Of a DNA stretch of 64,000 bases, positions 8,858 to 17,430 are shown one piece after another. The position numbers and the translations under genes are program-made. The notes under the pieces are model-generated. The model had not been told where the DNA came from, made no database searches, and was given only the letters and a program-made list of their open reading frames with translations. This DNA comes from Microlunatus endophyticus (lineage in GTDB: Bacteria > Actinomycetota > Actinomycetes > Propionibacteriales > Propionibacteriaceae): the NCBI RefSeq assembly GCF_014646195.1, contig NZ_BMMZ01000003.1, positions 62,001-126,000 of the forward strand, in the 5' to 3' direction. Each line of letters opens with the position of its first letter. Position 1 is the first letter of the stretch.

Positions 8858-9976
8858 TCAGATGACGACCGGCGTGGTGTCGATGGAGAATTCGGCCAGC
8901 GCGTCCGGAAGCGGCTCGACGCCCAGGCCGGGCCCGGTCGGCACCTGGATATAGCCGTCCTGCATGACGAACGGCTCGGTCAGATCCTTGGTGTAGAAGC
9001 GATCCGAGCCGGAGATATCACCGGGCAGGGTGAAGCCCGGCAGCGCGGCCAGCGCTGCGTTTGCTGCCCGGCCGACGCCGGTCTCCACCATCCCGCCGCA
9101 CCACACCGCGATGCCGTTGGCGCGGGCGAGATCATGGATCCGCCTGGCCTCGAGGTAGCCGCCCACCCGGCCGGCCTTGATGTTGATCACCGCTGCGGCG
9201 CCGAGGGCGATCGCCGCAGCGGCGGCCTCTGCCGAGGTGATCGATTCATCCAGACACATCGGCGTGCTCATCTGCCGGGCCAGTGCCGCGTGCTGGCGCA
9301 GGTCCTCCTCACCCAGCGGTTGCTCGATCAGCAGCAGGTTGAATTCGTCCAGTCGGCGCAGCAGTGGCGCGTCGACCAGGGTGTACGCGGCGTTGGCGTC
9401 GACCTGCAGCAGCACGTCGTCGCCGAATCGTTCGCGGACCGCCCGCACTCGCTCGATATCGCGTCCTGGTTCGATCTTGAGCTTGATCCGTACGTAGCCC
9501 TGGTCGAGATAGCCGCCGACGACGTCGAGCAGTTGCTCGGTCGTCGGCTGGATCCCGACGCTGACCCCCGACGGCACCCGGTCGACGACAGCACCGAAGT
9601 ACGAGCCCAGTGAGACACCCTGGCCGCGCAGTTGGGCATCGAGCACGGCCATCTCGACCGCGGCCTTGGCCATCCGGTGACCGACGACCACGCGCAACAG
9701 ATGGCCGACGGTCTCCGCGGTCACCTCGACGTCGCGCAGCCGCGGCAGCAGATGATCGATGATCACGATCTTGGCGGCCGGCAGGAATTCGCCGGAATAC
9801 AAGGGATGTTCGTCCGCCACGCACTCGGCCCAACCGACCAGCGGTGCCCCGTCCGCAGCCGTGGCGTGCAGCTCGAGGATCAGCGCGGTCCGGACGGTCT
9901 GGGTGCCGAAGGAGGTCGTGAACGGTGCCACCAACGGCATCGAAACAGTGTGCAGGATCAGCTCATCGATCTTCAT
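8858..9976 (-). CDS. N-acylamino acid racemase / o-succinylbenzoate synthase family enzyme (enolase superfamily)
   Basis: 372 residues, full length for the MenC/NSAR family. Catalytic set is intact: Lys pair in IKLKIEPG, metal ligands Asp (VDANAAYT), Glu (LIEQPLGEED) and Asp (CLDESI), and the opposite-face Lys in NIKAGRVGG. Family members make o-succinylbenzoate for menaquinone or racemise N-succinyl/N-acyl amino acids; sequence alone does not separate these. Here no men genes are near, and the gene overlaps (ATGA, 9973-9976) a GNAT acyltransferase that itself overlaps an M20 deacylase, which favours the racemase role. ATG 9976 has GAAGA about 5 nt upstream; longer starts run into the acyltransferase. 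Confidence 0.9.
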   Translation of the reverse strand: MKIDELILHTVSMPLVAPFTTSFGTQTVRTALILELHATAADGAPLVGWAECVADEHPLYSGEFLPAAKIVIIDHLLPRLRDVEVTAETVGHLLRVVVGHRMAKAAVEMAVLDAQLRGQGVSLGSYFGAVVDRVPSGVSVGIQPTTEQLLDVVGGYLDQGYVRIKLKIEPGRDIERVRAVRERFGDDVLLQVDANAAYTLVDAPLLRRLDEFNLLLIEQPLGEEDLRQHAALARQMSTPMCLDESITSAEAAAAAIALGAAAVINIKAGRVGGYLEARRIHDLARANGIAVWCGGMVETGVGRAANAALAALPGFTLPGDISGSDRFYTKDLTEPFVMQDGYIQVPTGPGLGVEPLPDALAEFSIDTTPVVI

Positions 9977-10785
9977 GGTCTTCTTTCGTCGCGATCTTCT
10001 TGCGTGATGGTCTTCATACGGGCCCAGGGGGCGACGAGGAATCCGCCACCCCGCCGGAATCCGGTGACGGCCCAGCCTTCGTCGAGCAGCGCCGTGATCG
10101 CATGCCGCAGTGCCAGCCGCCACCGCAGCGCGAGCGCCGGGTCCTGCTGCCGCATCGTCTCGATGTCGGCGGGGATGATCAACTCCACCGGATCGTCGGC
10201 GATCAGCTCGCCGTGCCACACCGGAGATCCATCCGGTGCACGGTCCAGGATCACCCGGGCCGGACCGACCGGCGCTGCCGGAGGCGTCCGCTCTGCCGCA
10301 AGATCCCAGCGGACGAAGGCCCGGTCGCTCGGCTGGCCGAGATTGAGGCCGTCGTCCATCGGGCCGTAGAAGTTGATCAGGTACTCCGCGATCCGGCCGC
10401 CGAGCCGGGTCAGGTTGAAGTAGGCGTTCCGGGCGATCAGCGGGTCGAAGGTCCAGGTGATCGTCGTCAGGCCGCGCTCGAGAGCCCAGTTGCGCTGGTG
10501 CTGCTTGATCGTGAAGCCGATGCCGGTCGACATCCGGTCCTTACGCACCCCGGTGATGTGCGAGTGCAGCTCGTCACGGTCCTGGCCACCCACGAAACCG
10601 ACACTGGCACCGACGAGGTCGCCGTCCTGGTAGGCGCCGACGACGTAGCCGCCGCTGTGCGCCAGCGCCAGCACCATCGACAGGTCGATCGGCGGCTGCT
10701 CCGGTGGCGCGTCCCAGATGTCGGCCAGCAGTGCGCCGACGGCCGAGACCTCCTCGAACGAGTGCAGCATCCGGATCGTCGTCAC
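9973..10785 (-). CDS. GNAT-superfamily N-acyltransferase (COG3375-like), probable amino acid N-succinyltransferase
   Basis: 270 residues. The N-terminal 160 residues look like a GNAT fold: GGYVVGAYQDGDLVGASVGFVG, HSHITGVRKDRMSTGIGFTIK (acyl-CoA phosphate-binding turn) and WTFDPLIARNAYFNLTRLG, the block typical of the COG3375 group. The C-terminal 100 residues are family-specific. In the pathway described in Geobacillus, a GNAT enzyme of this kind transfers succinyl from succinyl-CoA to D-amino acids for the racemase. Start is GTG 10785, overlapping the M20 stop (GTGA). Linked on both sides by 4-bp overlaps, so it belongs to the same functional unit. The acyl donor and amino acid specificity are inferred. 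Confidence 0.82.
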   Translation of the reverse strand: MTTIRMLHSFEEVSAVGALLADIWDAPPEQPPIDLSMVLALAHSGGYVVGAYQDGDLVGASVGFVGGQDRDELHSHITGVRKDRMSTGIGFTIKQHQRNWALERGLTTITWTFDPLIARNAYFNLTRLGGRIAEYLINFYGPMDDGLNLGQPSDRAFVRWDLAAERTPPAAPVGPARVILDRAPDGSPVWHGELIADDPVELIIPADIETMRQQDPALALRWRLALRHAITALLDEGWAVTGFRRGGGFLVAPWARMKTITQEDRDERRP

Positions 10786-11915
10786 GCGGAGAGCTGGTCC
10801 TTGATCAAGATCGCGAGCAGTGCCGTACGGCCAGGGATCCTGTCCACGATCACGTGCTCGTCGTCGGCATGCGCTCCGCCGCCGACGGCGCCGAGTCCGT
10901 CCAGGGTCGGAATCCCCACGCCTGCGGTGAAATTGCCGTCCGAGGCTCCCCCGACGGCGATCGATTCCAGGGCGTCCAGCCCCGCTGCCGCGGCCAGTTC
11001 CTGTGCTCGCGCGAAAAGGTCCTGCGATGCCGAAGCCTGCAACGGCGGCCGGTTCGGTCCGCCTTCGACCTCGAGCACTGCGCCGGGCAGCACCGCGTGC
11101 AGGCGGCCGAAGTCCTCGTCCACGCGCTGTTGTTCGTCGATCGTGCGCACCCGGACGTCGACGCTGATCCGTGCCTTGGCGGGCACGGTGTTGGTGGTCG
11201 TACCCGCCGACAGCACCGTCGGGGTCACCGTTGTGCCGAGGTCCGGATCACCGAGGGTGTTGATCGCCAGCACCTGGTGGGCCAGCTCGACCCCGGCGTT
11301 GACACCCTTCTCCGGTTCGAGACCCGCATGGGCCGCGCGCCCGACGACATTGACGAAGTAGTTGGAGGTTCCCTTGCGTTCGGTCTTCAAGGCCCCGCCC
11401 GGGCCCGATGCCTCCAGCACGAAGGCGGCAGTACATCCCTGAGCCTCGGATTCGATCAAGGCTCGCGAGGTCGGCGAGCCGATCTCCTCGTCGGCGGTGA
11501 CCAGCAGGGTCAGGCCGTCGACGTCGACGCCGTCCTCGACCAGCAGCCGGATCCCGAGCATGGCCTGCAGAATTCCGGTGATCATGTCGAAACAGCCGGG
11601 CCCGCGGATCACCCCGTCGACCAGGCTCCACGGATCGTCGCCCCAGGAGCCGACCGGCCACACCGTGTCGTGGTGGGCCAGCACGATCACCCGACGCGGC
11701 CCGTCGCCCAATCGCCAGGCCAGGTGCGGCCGTCCGTCGATCTCGATCCGCTCGGGGCCGACGCCCAGATAGCGGGTCCCGATCTCGGTGACCAGATCAG
11801 CACTGCGGCGCAGCGCATCAAGATCACTCGACGGCGACTCCAGCCGGACCAGCGCTTCGATGTCCTTGATCAACTCGTCCAGCGCCTGCTCGGCCCGACT
11901 CACCAGTTCTGTCAC
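10782..11915 (-). CDS. M20-family metallopeptidase / N-acyl-amino acid deacylase
   Basis: About 377 residues, typical of the M20 (glutamate carboxypeptidase/ArgE/DapE) family of dizinc amidohydrolases. Metal and catalytic residues: VLAHHDTVWPVG (His, Asp), GPGCFDMITG (bridging Asp), VTADEEIGS (catalytic and metal Glu), HADDEHVI (C-terminal His). No signal peptide. Next to the racemase and acyltransferase it would remove the acyl group from N-acyl-L-amino acids. I prefer GTG 11915, which has AAGGA about 10 nt upstream and begins VTELVSRAEQ; an in-frame ATG at 11948 adds 11 charged residues. Confidence 0.88.
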   Translation of the reverse strand: MTELVSRAEQALDELIKDIEALVRLESPSSDLDALRRSADLVTEIGTRYLGVGPERIEIDGRPHLAWRLGDGPRRVIVLAHHDTVWPVGSWGDDPWSLVDGVIRGPGCFDMITGILQAMLGIRLLVEDGVDVDGLTLLVTADEEIGSPTSRALIESEAQGCTAAFVLEASGPGGALKTERKGTSNYFVNVVGRAAHAGLEPEKGVNAGVELAHQVLAINTLGDPDLGTTVTPTVLSAGTTTNTVPAKARISVDVRVRTIDEQQRVDEDFGRLHAVLPGAVLEVEGGPNRPPLQASASQDLFARAQELAAAAGLDALESIAVGGASDGNFTAGVGIPTLDGLGAVGGGAHADDEHVIVDRIPGRTALLAILIKDQLSA

Positions 11916-11986
11916 GTGATCATCATCCTTCTCATCCGCGCGTCTCATCCCACCGCATCTCGTGCAGCTGCGGCTCCGGCCCGACC

Positions 11987-13942
11987 CTACGGCAATTCGG
12001 GCATGTAGCGATCAAGCCAATCGACCACCCGATGGTTGTAGTCGGACCGGTGCGAGGGCGGACCGCTGATCACGAAGCCGTGCGCACCCCCGGGATAGAT
12101 CACCAGACTGGTCGGCACCCGCTGCGCTCGGAGCGCGCCGAACCATCGCTCACCCTGGTTGACCGGGCACCGGTGATCCTCGGCACCGTGCAGCAGAAGA
12201 GTGGGGGCAGTCACCTTGCCCACCGAACCGATCGGTGACGCGGCGATCAGCTTCTCCTGGTCGGTCACCGGGTCCGCACCGCCGAAGACAGAGGTGAGTT
12301 CCAGGCCGAGATCGGAGGCGCCGAGCTGAGCGTTCAGATCGCAGACCACACCGCCGGCGATGGCCGCGGCGAATCGATCGGTGTGCGCGGTCAGATAACA
12401 GGTCGTGAAGCCGCCGTAGCTGTAACCCGTGATCGCCACCCGGTCCGGGTCGACCAGACCCTCGGCAATCAGCTGATCGATCGGTTCGATGAAATCCGCA
12501 CGGTCTGCCGCTCCCCAACCGCCGACCACGGCCCGCATGAAGTCCTCGCCGTAGCCGTCGGAGCCGCGGGGATTGAGGATCAGCACGTTCCAGCCGCGCC
12601 CGGCCAGGACCTGCTGGTAGAGATGCACGGCGTCGGCGACACCGGTCCAGGCGTTGTGCGGGCCGCCGTGCACATCCAGCAGCAGAGGGGCGGGACCCTC
12701 CAGACCCGGCGGACGGAGCAGCCAGCCATGCACCGTTGTTCCGTCGCTGATCGTGAAGAGCCGCTGCTCGAAAGGCAGCGGGGCCGTACCGTCCAGGGAT
12801 TCCATCGTCAGCCGGGTGACCGGCTGCCGGCCGCCGTCGCCGAGCCGTACGAAGATCATCTCACCGAAGGACTGGTCATCGGCGACCACCGCGACGGCTA
12901 CTGCAGCGCCTGCGGCGACCGCCAGTCCCTTGACCACCTGCTGATCGCCGGTCAGCAACGGCTCGGCCGGTCCGCCGGTCACCGGAATGCGATACGCATG
13001 GGTCCAGCCACGATCCCGCAGACAGAAGATGATCTCCCGGCCGTCCGGAGTCAGCGCCGGCGCCGCGCCCGGGTAGGCCGCCGAACCGCCGGGCATCACA
13101 TTGCGGTCCAACGCCGCCGTCAGATCGCGATCCGGCGCGCCGCCGAGATCCAGGACGATCAGCCGGGAGTTGCCGATCTGCTCGTCCGCACGGCCGACCG
13201 CCACCACCGCATCGCTGTCGGCCAGCCACAGCAACGGCCCGCCGACAAAACGGGTCTGCCCGATCCGTTCCGGCTCACCACCGCTGAGCGGCAGCACATA
13301 GGCACACGAGGTCATCTCGAGATCGGCATCCGGCTCGGCCCGGGCGGTGAAGGCGATCATGGTCCCGTCCGGTGAGACCACGGGGGTCCCGGCGTGCCAG
13401 TCACCGGCGGTCAGCCGACGTACGGCTCCGGTCGCCACCTCGACCGCATGCACGTGGGTCGTCCGGGCCCCGTACCGGCCGGTGCCGTCGGCCTTGAAAT
13501 TGAGCCGGTCGGCAACGATCGGCGCGTTCTCCTGGCGGCCCTCGGGCTCCACCGGGGCGGAGAAAACGATCAGCGAGCCGTCCGGCGACCAGTGCGGGGA
13601 TCCGGCTCCCAACGCCAGGTCGGTGATCGTCCGCACCTGGTCGCCGTCGATCGACACCACGGCCAGCTGCGGCACGCCGTCGGTCGTGCGCAGGAACGCA
13701 ACGCTGCGGCCGTCCGGTGAGACGGCGGGGCTGGAGTCCGCCGGGCCGTCGGTCAGCGGCGCCGCCGGATGTCCGGGTCCGACGCTGCACAGGAGTGTCT
13801 GGTTGGAGTCGGAGTCGCGGTCGCTGCGCTGCAGGACGTAGACCGCGCGGGATCCGTCCGGAGTGATCGTGGGTGAGGTCGGCGTCTGGATCCGATAGAG
13901 GTCGTCGATGATCAGCGGCCGCAGCGCCGGCGAGTCGGTCAT
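11987..13942 (-). CDS. S9 prolyl-oligopeptidase-family serine peptidase
   Basis: 651 residues: an N-terminal beta-propeller of WD40/TolB-like repeats (repeated SPDG and TPDG motifs such as TPDGSRAVYVLQR, SPDGRSVAFLRT, SPDGTMIAFTAR) and a C-terminal alpha/beta-hydrolase domain. Triad: Ser in ITGYSYGGFTT, Asp in GAEDHRCPVNQ, His in YPGGAHGF. Such enzymes (acylaminoacyl-peptidase/dipeptidyl-peptidase type) cleave short or N-blocked peptides in the cytoplasm. No signal peptide. It lies 71 bp upstream of the M20 gene on the same strand and could feed amino acids or N-acyl amino acids to the racemase unit; this is inference. Confidence 0.92.
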   Translation of the reverse strand: MTDSPALRPLIIDDLYRIQTPTSPTITPDGSRAVYVLQRSDRDSDSNQTLLCSVGPGHPAAPLTDGPADSSPAVSPDGRSVAFLRTTDGVPQLAVVSIDGDQVRTITDLALGAGSPHWSPDGSLIVFSAPVEPEGRQENAPIVADRLNFKADGTGRYGARTTHVHAVEVATGAVRRLTAGDWHAGTPVVSPDGTMIAFTARAEPDADLEMTSCAYVLPLSGGEPERIGQTRFVGGPLLWLADSDAVVAVGRADEQIGNSRLIVLDLGGAPDRDLTAALDRNVMPGGSAAYPGAAPALTPDGREIIFCLRDRGWTHAYRIPVTGGPAEPLLTGDQQVVKGLAVAAGAAVAVAVVADDQSFGEMIFVRLGDGGRQPVTRLTMESLDGTAPLPFEQRLFTISDGTTVHGWLLRPPGLEGPAPLLLDVHGGPHNAWTGVADAVHLYQQVLAGRGWNVLILNPRGSDGYGEDFMRAVVGGWGAADRADFIEPIDQLIAEGLVDPDRVAITGYSYGGFTTCYLTAHTDRFAAAIAGGVVCDLNAQLGASDLGLELTSVFGGADPVTDQEKLIAASPIGSVGKVTAPTLLLHGAEDHRCPVNQGERWFGALRAQRVPTSLVIYPGGAHGFVISGPPSHRSDYNHRVVDWLDRYMPELP

Positions 13943-14047
13943 ACAACCAGGATGGCCCGAGCGCAGCGTTCCCGCCTTAGCCGATCGTCCAAAGATCCGC
14001 TCCGGTCGTCGGCCGTCGCGCCAACACGCCGACGCCGAATCGGCGCC

Positions 14048-15643
14048 TCAGATCTCCGACCGGTAGACCCGCAGCTGCAGCATCAGTCCGAGGCGGGTGT
14101 CGGGGTCGCCGAGATCCACTCCGGCGATCTCGGTCAACCGCCGGAGCCGGTAGCGGAAGGTGTTCTTGTGGATGTGCAGGGCCCTCGAGGCACCGAGCAC
14201 GTCGCCGAACGATTCCAGCCAGGCCTCCAGGGTGTCCACCAGTCCGGCATCGTGCGCAGCGTCGTACTCGATCAAGGACAGCAGCGGACCCCGCAACGGC
14301 TCGTCGGCGCGGACCAGATGATCACGGAATCTGTGCAGCAGGATCTCGGTGTGCACCCGGTCCACGGTCGCGATCCGCTGCGCGCTGCTCCGTGGAGAAC
14401 GACAGCGATCGGCCAGCACCCGCAGCACGGCATCGGCATCCGTACGCGACCGGTGGACCCGCTCGATGTTGCTGACCGGAGAGCCGATCCCGACCAGCGG
14501 CTTGATCAGCGTCCGGATCCGCCGGCTGAACTCCTCGGCGAGCTCGACGGCGATCTTCGGCTGGTCCGGTTCGCGCAGCGGCTGAACCACGTAGACCGTC
14601 TCGTCGAGCACTGCGGACCTGGCCGACGGATGGGCGGCGCTCAGATACATCTGCACGGAGCTCGCCAGCCGCTCCAGGTCTGCTGCCGGGTGCGCGGACT
14701 CGGGCGGGACCGCAAAGGCCAGCACGACCAGCGATCCGAGCGGGAAGCCGATCCGCAGCGCCGCGTCCCGGCCGCCCGGGCCGCCGTCGAGCACGACCGC
14801 CATCTGTTCGGACCGGATCCGGCGCGCCGCATCAGCTCCGGTACGGCGGCGCAACAGTGACAGTGAGACCACCCCGGCCGCCTCGCAGAGCGCGCGGCGC
14901 TGGTGCTGGTTCAGCGGCTTGTCGACGACGACCCAGATCGACCCGAGCACCTCCCCGCCAACCTCGAGACGGATCGCCACGCGTGGTCGCACCCCGGGTG
15001 CGATCGAAGGGACGAACACCGGCTCTGCCGAGGCGTAGATGCTGGCGAAGACTCCGGCTTCGACCAGTGGCGCCGAATACTCCGACGGCACCTGGTGTCC
15101 CAGCACGCTCTCCTGGCGAGCGACATCGGCCTGATGTTGGTCCGCCGAGTAGGCGACGATCACCGAGCCGAGGTCCTCGATCGTCACCGGCCCGCCCGTC
15201 AGGTGAGCGATGGTGTCAGCCAGATCGAAGAGATCGGGACCGTTCTGATCAGCCGACGGACCGACGTCCAAGGCAGCGCCGGGCAACACGGAGTTGATCA
15301 TGCTCGCCAGCTGCAGCCAGGAAGCACCACGGACCAGGTCGAGCAGGATCACGCCCGCCTGCCTGGCAGCAGAGCGGATCTCGTCCTCGGCGCTCAGCCG
15401 GTCGCGCAGCACGACACCCGTCGCGCCGTCACGGCCGGCTTCCTTGATCATCCGGACGGCGAGGTCGGTGTCAGCGGCGACGTTGCCCAGCACGAGAGTG
15501 CGCGGCGGCAGTGGTGTCGGCTCCAGCAGATCGTAGAAGCAGACCCCGTCCACCGGCGCGCTCCGGTCGAGACCGTCTTCGACAGCACGCAGCAGGGTGT
15601 ACCCGAGGCGGTCGAGCAATCGCCCGATGGTGGCCGAACCCAT
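14048..15643 (-). CDS. PucR-family transcriptional regulator
   Basis: 531 residues. The N-terminal third has the PucR sensor-domain look (LVLGNVAADTDLAVRMIKEA, GVVLRDRLSAEDEIRSAARQ, LLDLVRGASW). The C-terminus has the PucR-type helix-turn-helix SRALHIHKNTFRYRLRRL within the last 60 residues. PucR proteins control purine or nitrogen-compound and amino-acid catabolic genes and are often encoded beside their targets. Here it sits between the D-aminoacylase-family gene and the S9 peptidase, so it is the likely regulator of the 8.9-18.7 kb island, including the divergent MFS gene. TAGGGT ends 9 nt before its ATG. Confidence 0.92.
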   Translation of the reverse strand: MGSATIGRLLDRLGYTLLRAVEDGLDRSAPVDGVCFYDLLEPTPLPPRTLVLGNVAADTDLAVRMIKEAGRDGATGVVLRDRLSAEDEIRSAARQAGVILLDLVRGASWLQLASMINSVLPGAALDVGPSADQNGPDLFDLADTIAHLTGGPVTIEDLGSVIVAYSADQHQADVARQESVLGHQVPSEYSAPLVEAGVFASIYASAEPVFVPSIAPGVRPRVAIRLEVGGEVLGSIWVVVDKPLNQHQRRALCEAAGVVSLSLLRRRTGADAARRIRSEQMAVVLDGGPGGRDAALRIGFPLGSLVVLAFAVPPESAHPAADLERLASSVQMYLSAAHPSARSAVLDETVYVVQPLREPDQPKIAVELAEEFSRRIRTLIKPLVGIGSPVSNIERVHRSRTDADAVLRVLADRCRSPRSSAQRIATVDRVHTEILLHRFRDHLVRADEPLRGPLLSLIEYDAAHDAGLVDTLEAWLESFGDVLGASRALHIHKNTFRYRLRRLTEIAGVDLGDPDTRLGLMLQLRVYRSEI

Positions 15644-15707
15644 GATCCGGCCACCCTAGCGCCGACTCCGGACGACCACACGAGTGGGACAACCGGCACC
15701 GCGAGGG

Positions 15708-17312
15708 TCAGCCCGCGGATCCCCTGATCGGCCGGCCGGGGAACGCACTCGGGACCAGCTCGCCGTCGCTGACGACGGAAACACCGCCGACGATCACATG
15801 CCGGAATCCGACCGAGGGCCCCAAATGCTGGTAGTCGCCGCCCGGACGTACGGTCGCCGGATCGAAGATCGTCACATCGGCGTCGGCCCCGATCCCCAGT
15901 CGTCCCTTGCGGGCCAGCGCCGGCGCCGCCTGTTCCAGAATCGTGGCCGGTACGACCGTGCTCCGCCTGATCATCTCGGTCAGGCTCATCGCACCAAGAT
16001 CACGAACCACCCAGCTCAATGCCTGGGCGAAACAGCCTGTGCTGCGCGGGTGGGCGATCATGCCCGGCGGGATCGGCCAGACGTCCTCGGTCAACGCCCG
16101 GATGCCGAGCTCGCGGCCGTCGACGGGACCGACGTAGGTCATCGGCATCGCGTCAGAGGCGATCGCGCCGCCCGGATAGGTGACGGCAGCCATCAGCAGC
16201 GACACCTGCTTCGGGTCCTCAAGATCGAATGTCTCCAGCACGCACAGACCACCGGGATCGGCCGCGCGGAGCTCGCGCAGCCGACCTTCGTCGGCGACCC
16301 GCTCGCCGGTGGCGAGATAGATCACCGAGCGCGGAGTCATGCGTTGGCGCTCGAGCTGATCAGGATCGATGAAGGCGGCGCCGATCACGGTCGAGCCGGC
16401 GTGGTACGGGTAGGCCTCGGTGGTCAACCGGACGCCGCGCTGCTGGGCGGCCGTGAGCTCCTCGGCCACTCGGTCCGCCAGGTGCCCGGACGTCGAATTC
16501 ATGTGGCACTGGTGGATCGGCGCCCCCGACTGTTCCGAGCTGTCGATCAACTCGCGTACGGCATCAAGGGCGTTGCCCGGGCCGACCGCAGCCATCGACC
16601 GGGAATGCACGAACATCGGCTGTCCCGCCTCAGCCGCCAGCTCGGCCAGATGATGTTGCTCGGCGATCTCGGAATCCGGTACATAGCCTTGCAGGACGCC
16701 GATGCCGATGGCGCCGTCGGCGACCTGGCCGCGTACTCGGTCGATGATCATCGCCTCCTCGCGGGCATCGGCCGGCCCGCGCCAGCGCGGACCGTCCTGG
16801 TACTTGCTGAACATGCTCAGGCCCAGTCGGAAGTCGGAATCGGCGAGCGGGCTGATCACTGTCGCATCGTCCAGGACCTGCATCCTGGCCGAAGCCCAGG
16901 AGGCCGAGTATCCGTAGTTGATCGGACGGCCGGTCTCCTCGGAATAGCGGTAGAAGTCGCTGACCGGCAGCGCACCGCCTTCGAGCTCGAGCGCTGTCGT
17001 CACCCCGTCGAGCGCCTGCAGTCGGGCGCCGTTGATCGTCTGCGCATGGCTGTGCATGTCGATGAAGCCTGGCGCTACCACCAGGCCCGTCGCGTCGATC
17101 ACAGTACGGGCCCGATCGACAGCTTGATCTCCAACCGGCCCGGCATAGCTGATCCTGCCGTCGGTGATGCCGATGGCACCGACCTCGTCGCGATCATTCG
17201 CCGGGTCGATGATCCGGCCGTTGATGATCAGAGTGTCGAACCGGGTGTCGCCGCTGGGCAGGGATGTGCTGGGCACGGAGGTGCTGGGCAGGGATGTGGG
17301 GTCGGCGGGCAT
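15708..17312 (-). CDS. D-aminoacylase (N-acyl-D-amino-acid deacylase) family amidohydrolase
   Basis: 534 residues. Amidohydrolase-superfamily metal site: APGFIDMHSHAQT (HxH), LELEGGALPV, FVHSRSMA, IHQCHMNST (His ligands), and SDAMPMTYVG (catalytic Asp). The C-terminal ATI..GRLGIGADADVTIFDP block closes the beta sandwich. This family hydrolyses N-acyl-D-amino acids. Oddity: the N-terminal 21 residues are a low-complexity PSTS/LPS stretch encoded by three 15-bp DNA repeats, not part of the fold; the true start could be the internal GTG at residue 13. ATG 17312 has GAGG only 2 nt away. Divergent from an MFS transporter across an operator-like region. Confidence 0.88.
   Translation of the reverse strand: MPADPTSLPSTSVPSTSLPSGDTRFDTLIINGRIIDPANDRDEVGAIGITDGRISYAGPVGDQAVDRARTVIDATGLVVAPGFIDMHSHAQTINGARLQALDGVTTALELEGGALPVSDFYRYSEETGRPINYGYSASWASARMQVLDDATVISPLADSDFRLGLSMFSKYQDGPRWRGPADAREEAMIIDRVRGQVADGAIGIGVLQGYVPDSEIAEQHHLAELAAEAGQPMFVHSRSMAAVGPGNALDAVRELIDSSEQSGAPIHQCHMNSTSGHLADRVAEELTAAQQRGVRLTTEAYPYHAGSTVIGAAFIDPDQLERQRMTPRSVIYLATGERVADEGRLRELRAADPGGLCVLETFDLEDPKQVSLLMAAVTYPGGAIASDAMPMTYVGPVDGRELGIRALTEDVWPIPPGMIAHPRSTGCFAQALSWVVRDLGAMSLTEMIRRSTVVPATILEQAAPALARKGRLGIGADADVTIFDPATVRPGGDYQHLGPSVGFRHVIVGGVSVVSDGELVPSAFPGRPIRGSAG
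17253..17297. repeat. Three tandem 15-bp repeats inside the D-aminoacylase N-terminus
   Basis: Units GCTGGGCAGGGATGT (17253-17267), GCTGGGCACGGAGGT (17268-17282) and GCTGGGCAGGGATGT (17283-17297). Because 15 is a multiple of 3, copy number changes would keep the frame. Confidence 0.85.
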
Positions 17313-17354
17313 ACCTCATGATGGACTGCCGGACCGGCGCGCGGGCCAGCCGTC

Positions 17355-17395
17355 CGACCAAAGAGCCGTACGACACTTTGGTCGTCTGACCAAAG
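17355..17395. promoter_or_regulatory. Operator-like cluster of three GACCAAAG half-sites
   Basis: CGACCAAAG (17355-17363), CTTTGGTCG (17376-17384) and GACCAAAG (17388-17395). The first two form a perfect 9-bp inverted repeat with a 12-bp spacer; the second and third form a perfect 8-bp inverted repeat with a 4-bp spacer. They lie in the 118-bp divergent region between the D-aminoacylase and MFS genes, the natural place for the PucR regulator or another factor to act on both. Confidence 0.65.
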
Positions 17396-17430
17396 GCAGC
17401 CGGCCGTACGGTCGACAAGGCTGAACGGCT

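Noticed and set aside
8858..9976. Menaquinone-pathway menC
   Set aside because: Family cannot exclude it, but no men genes are nearby and the operon partners fit amino acid racemisation better.
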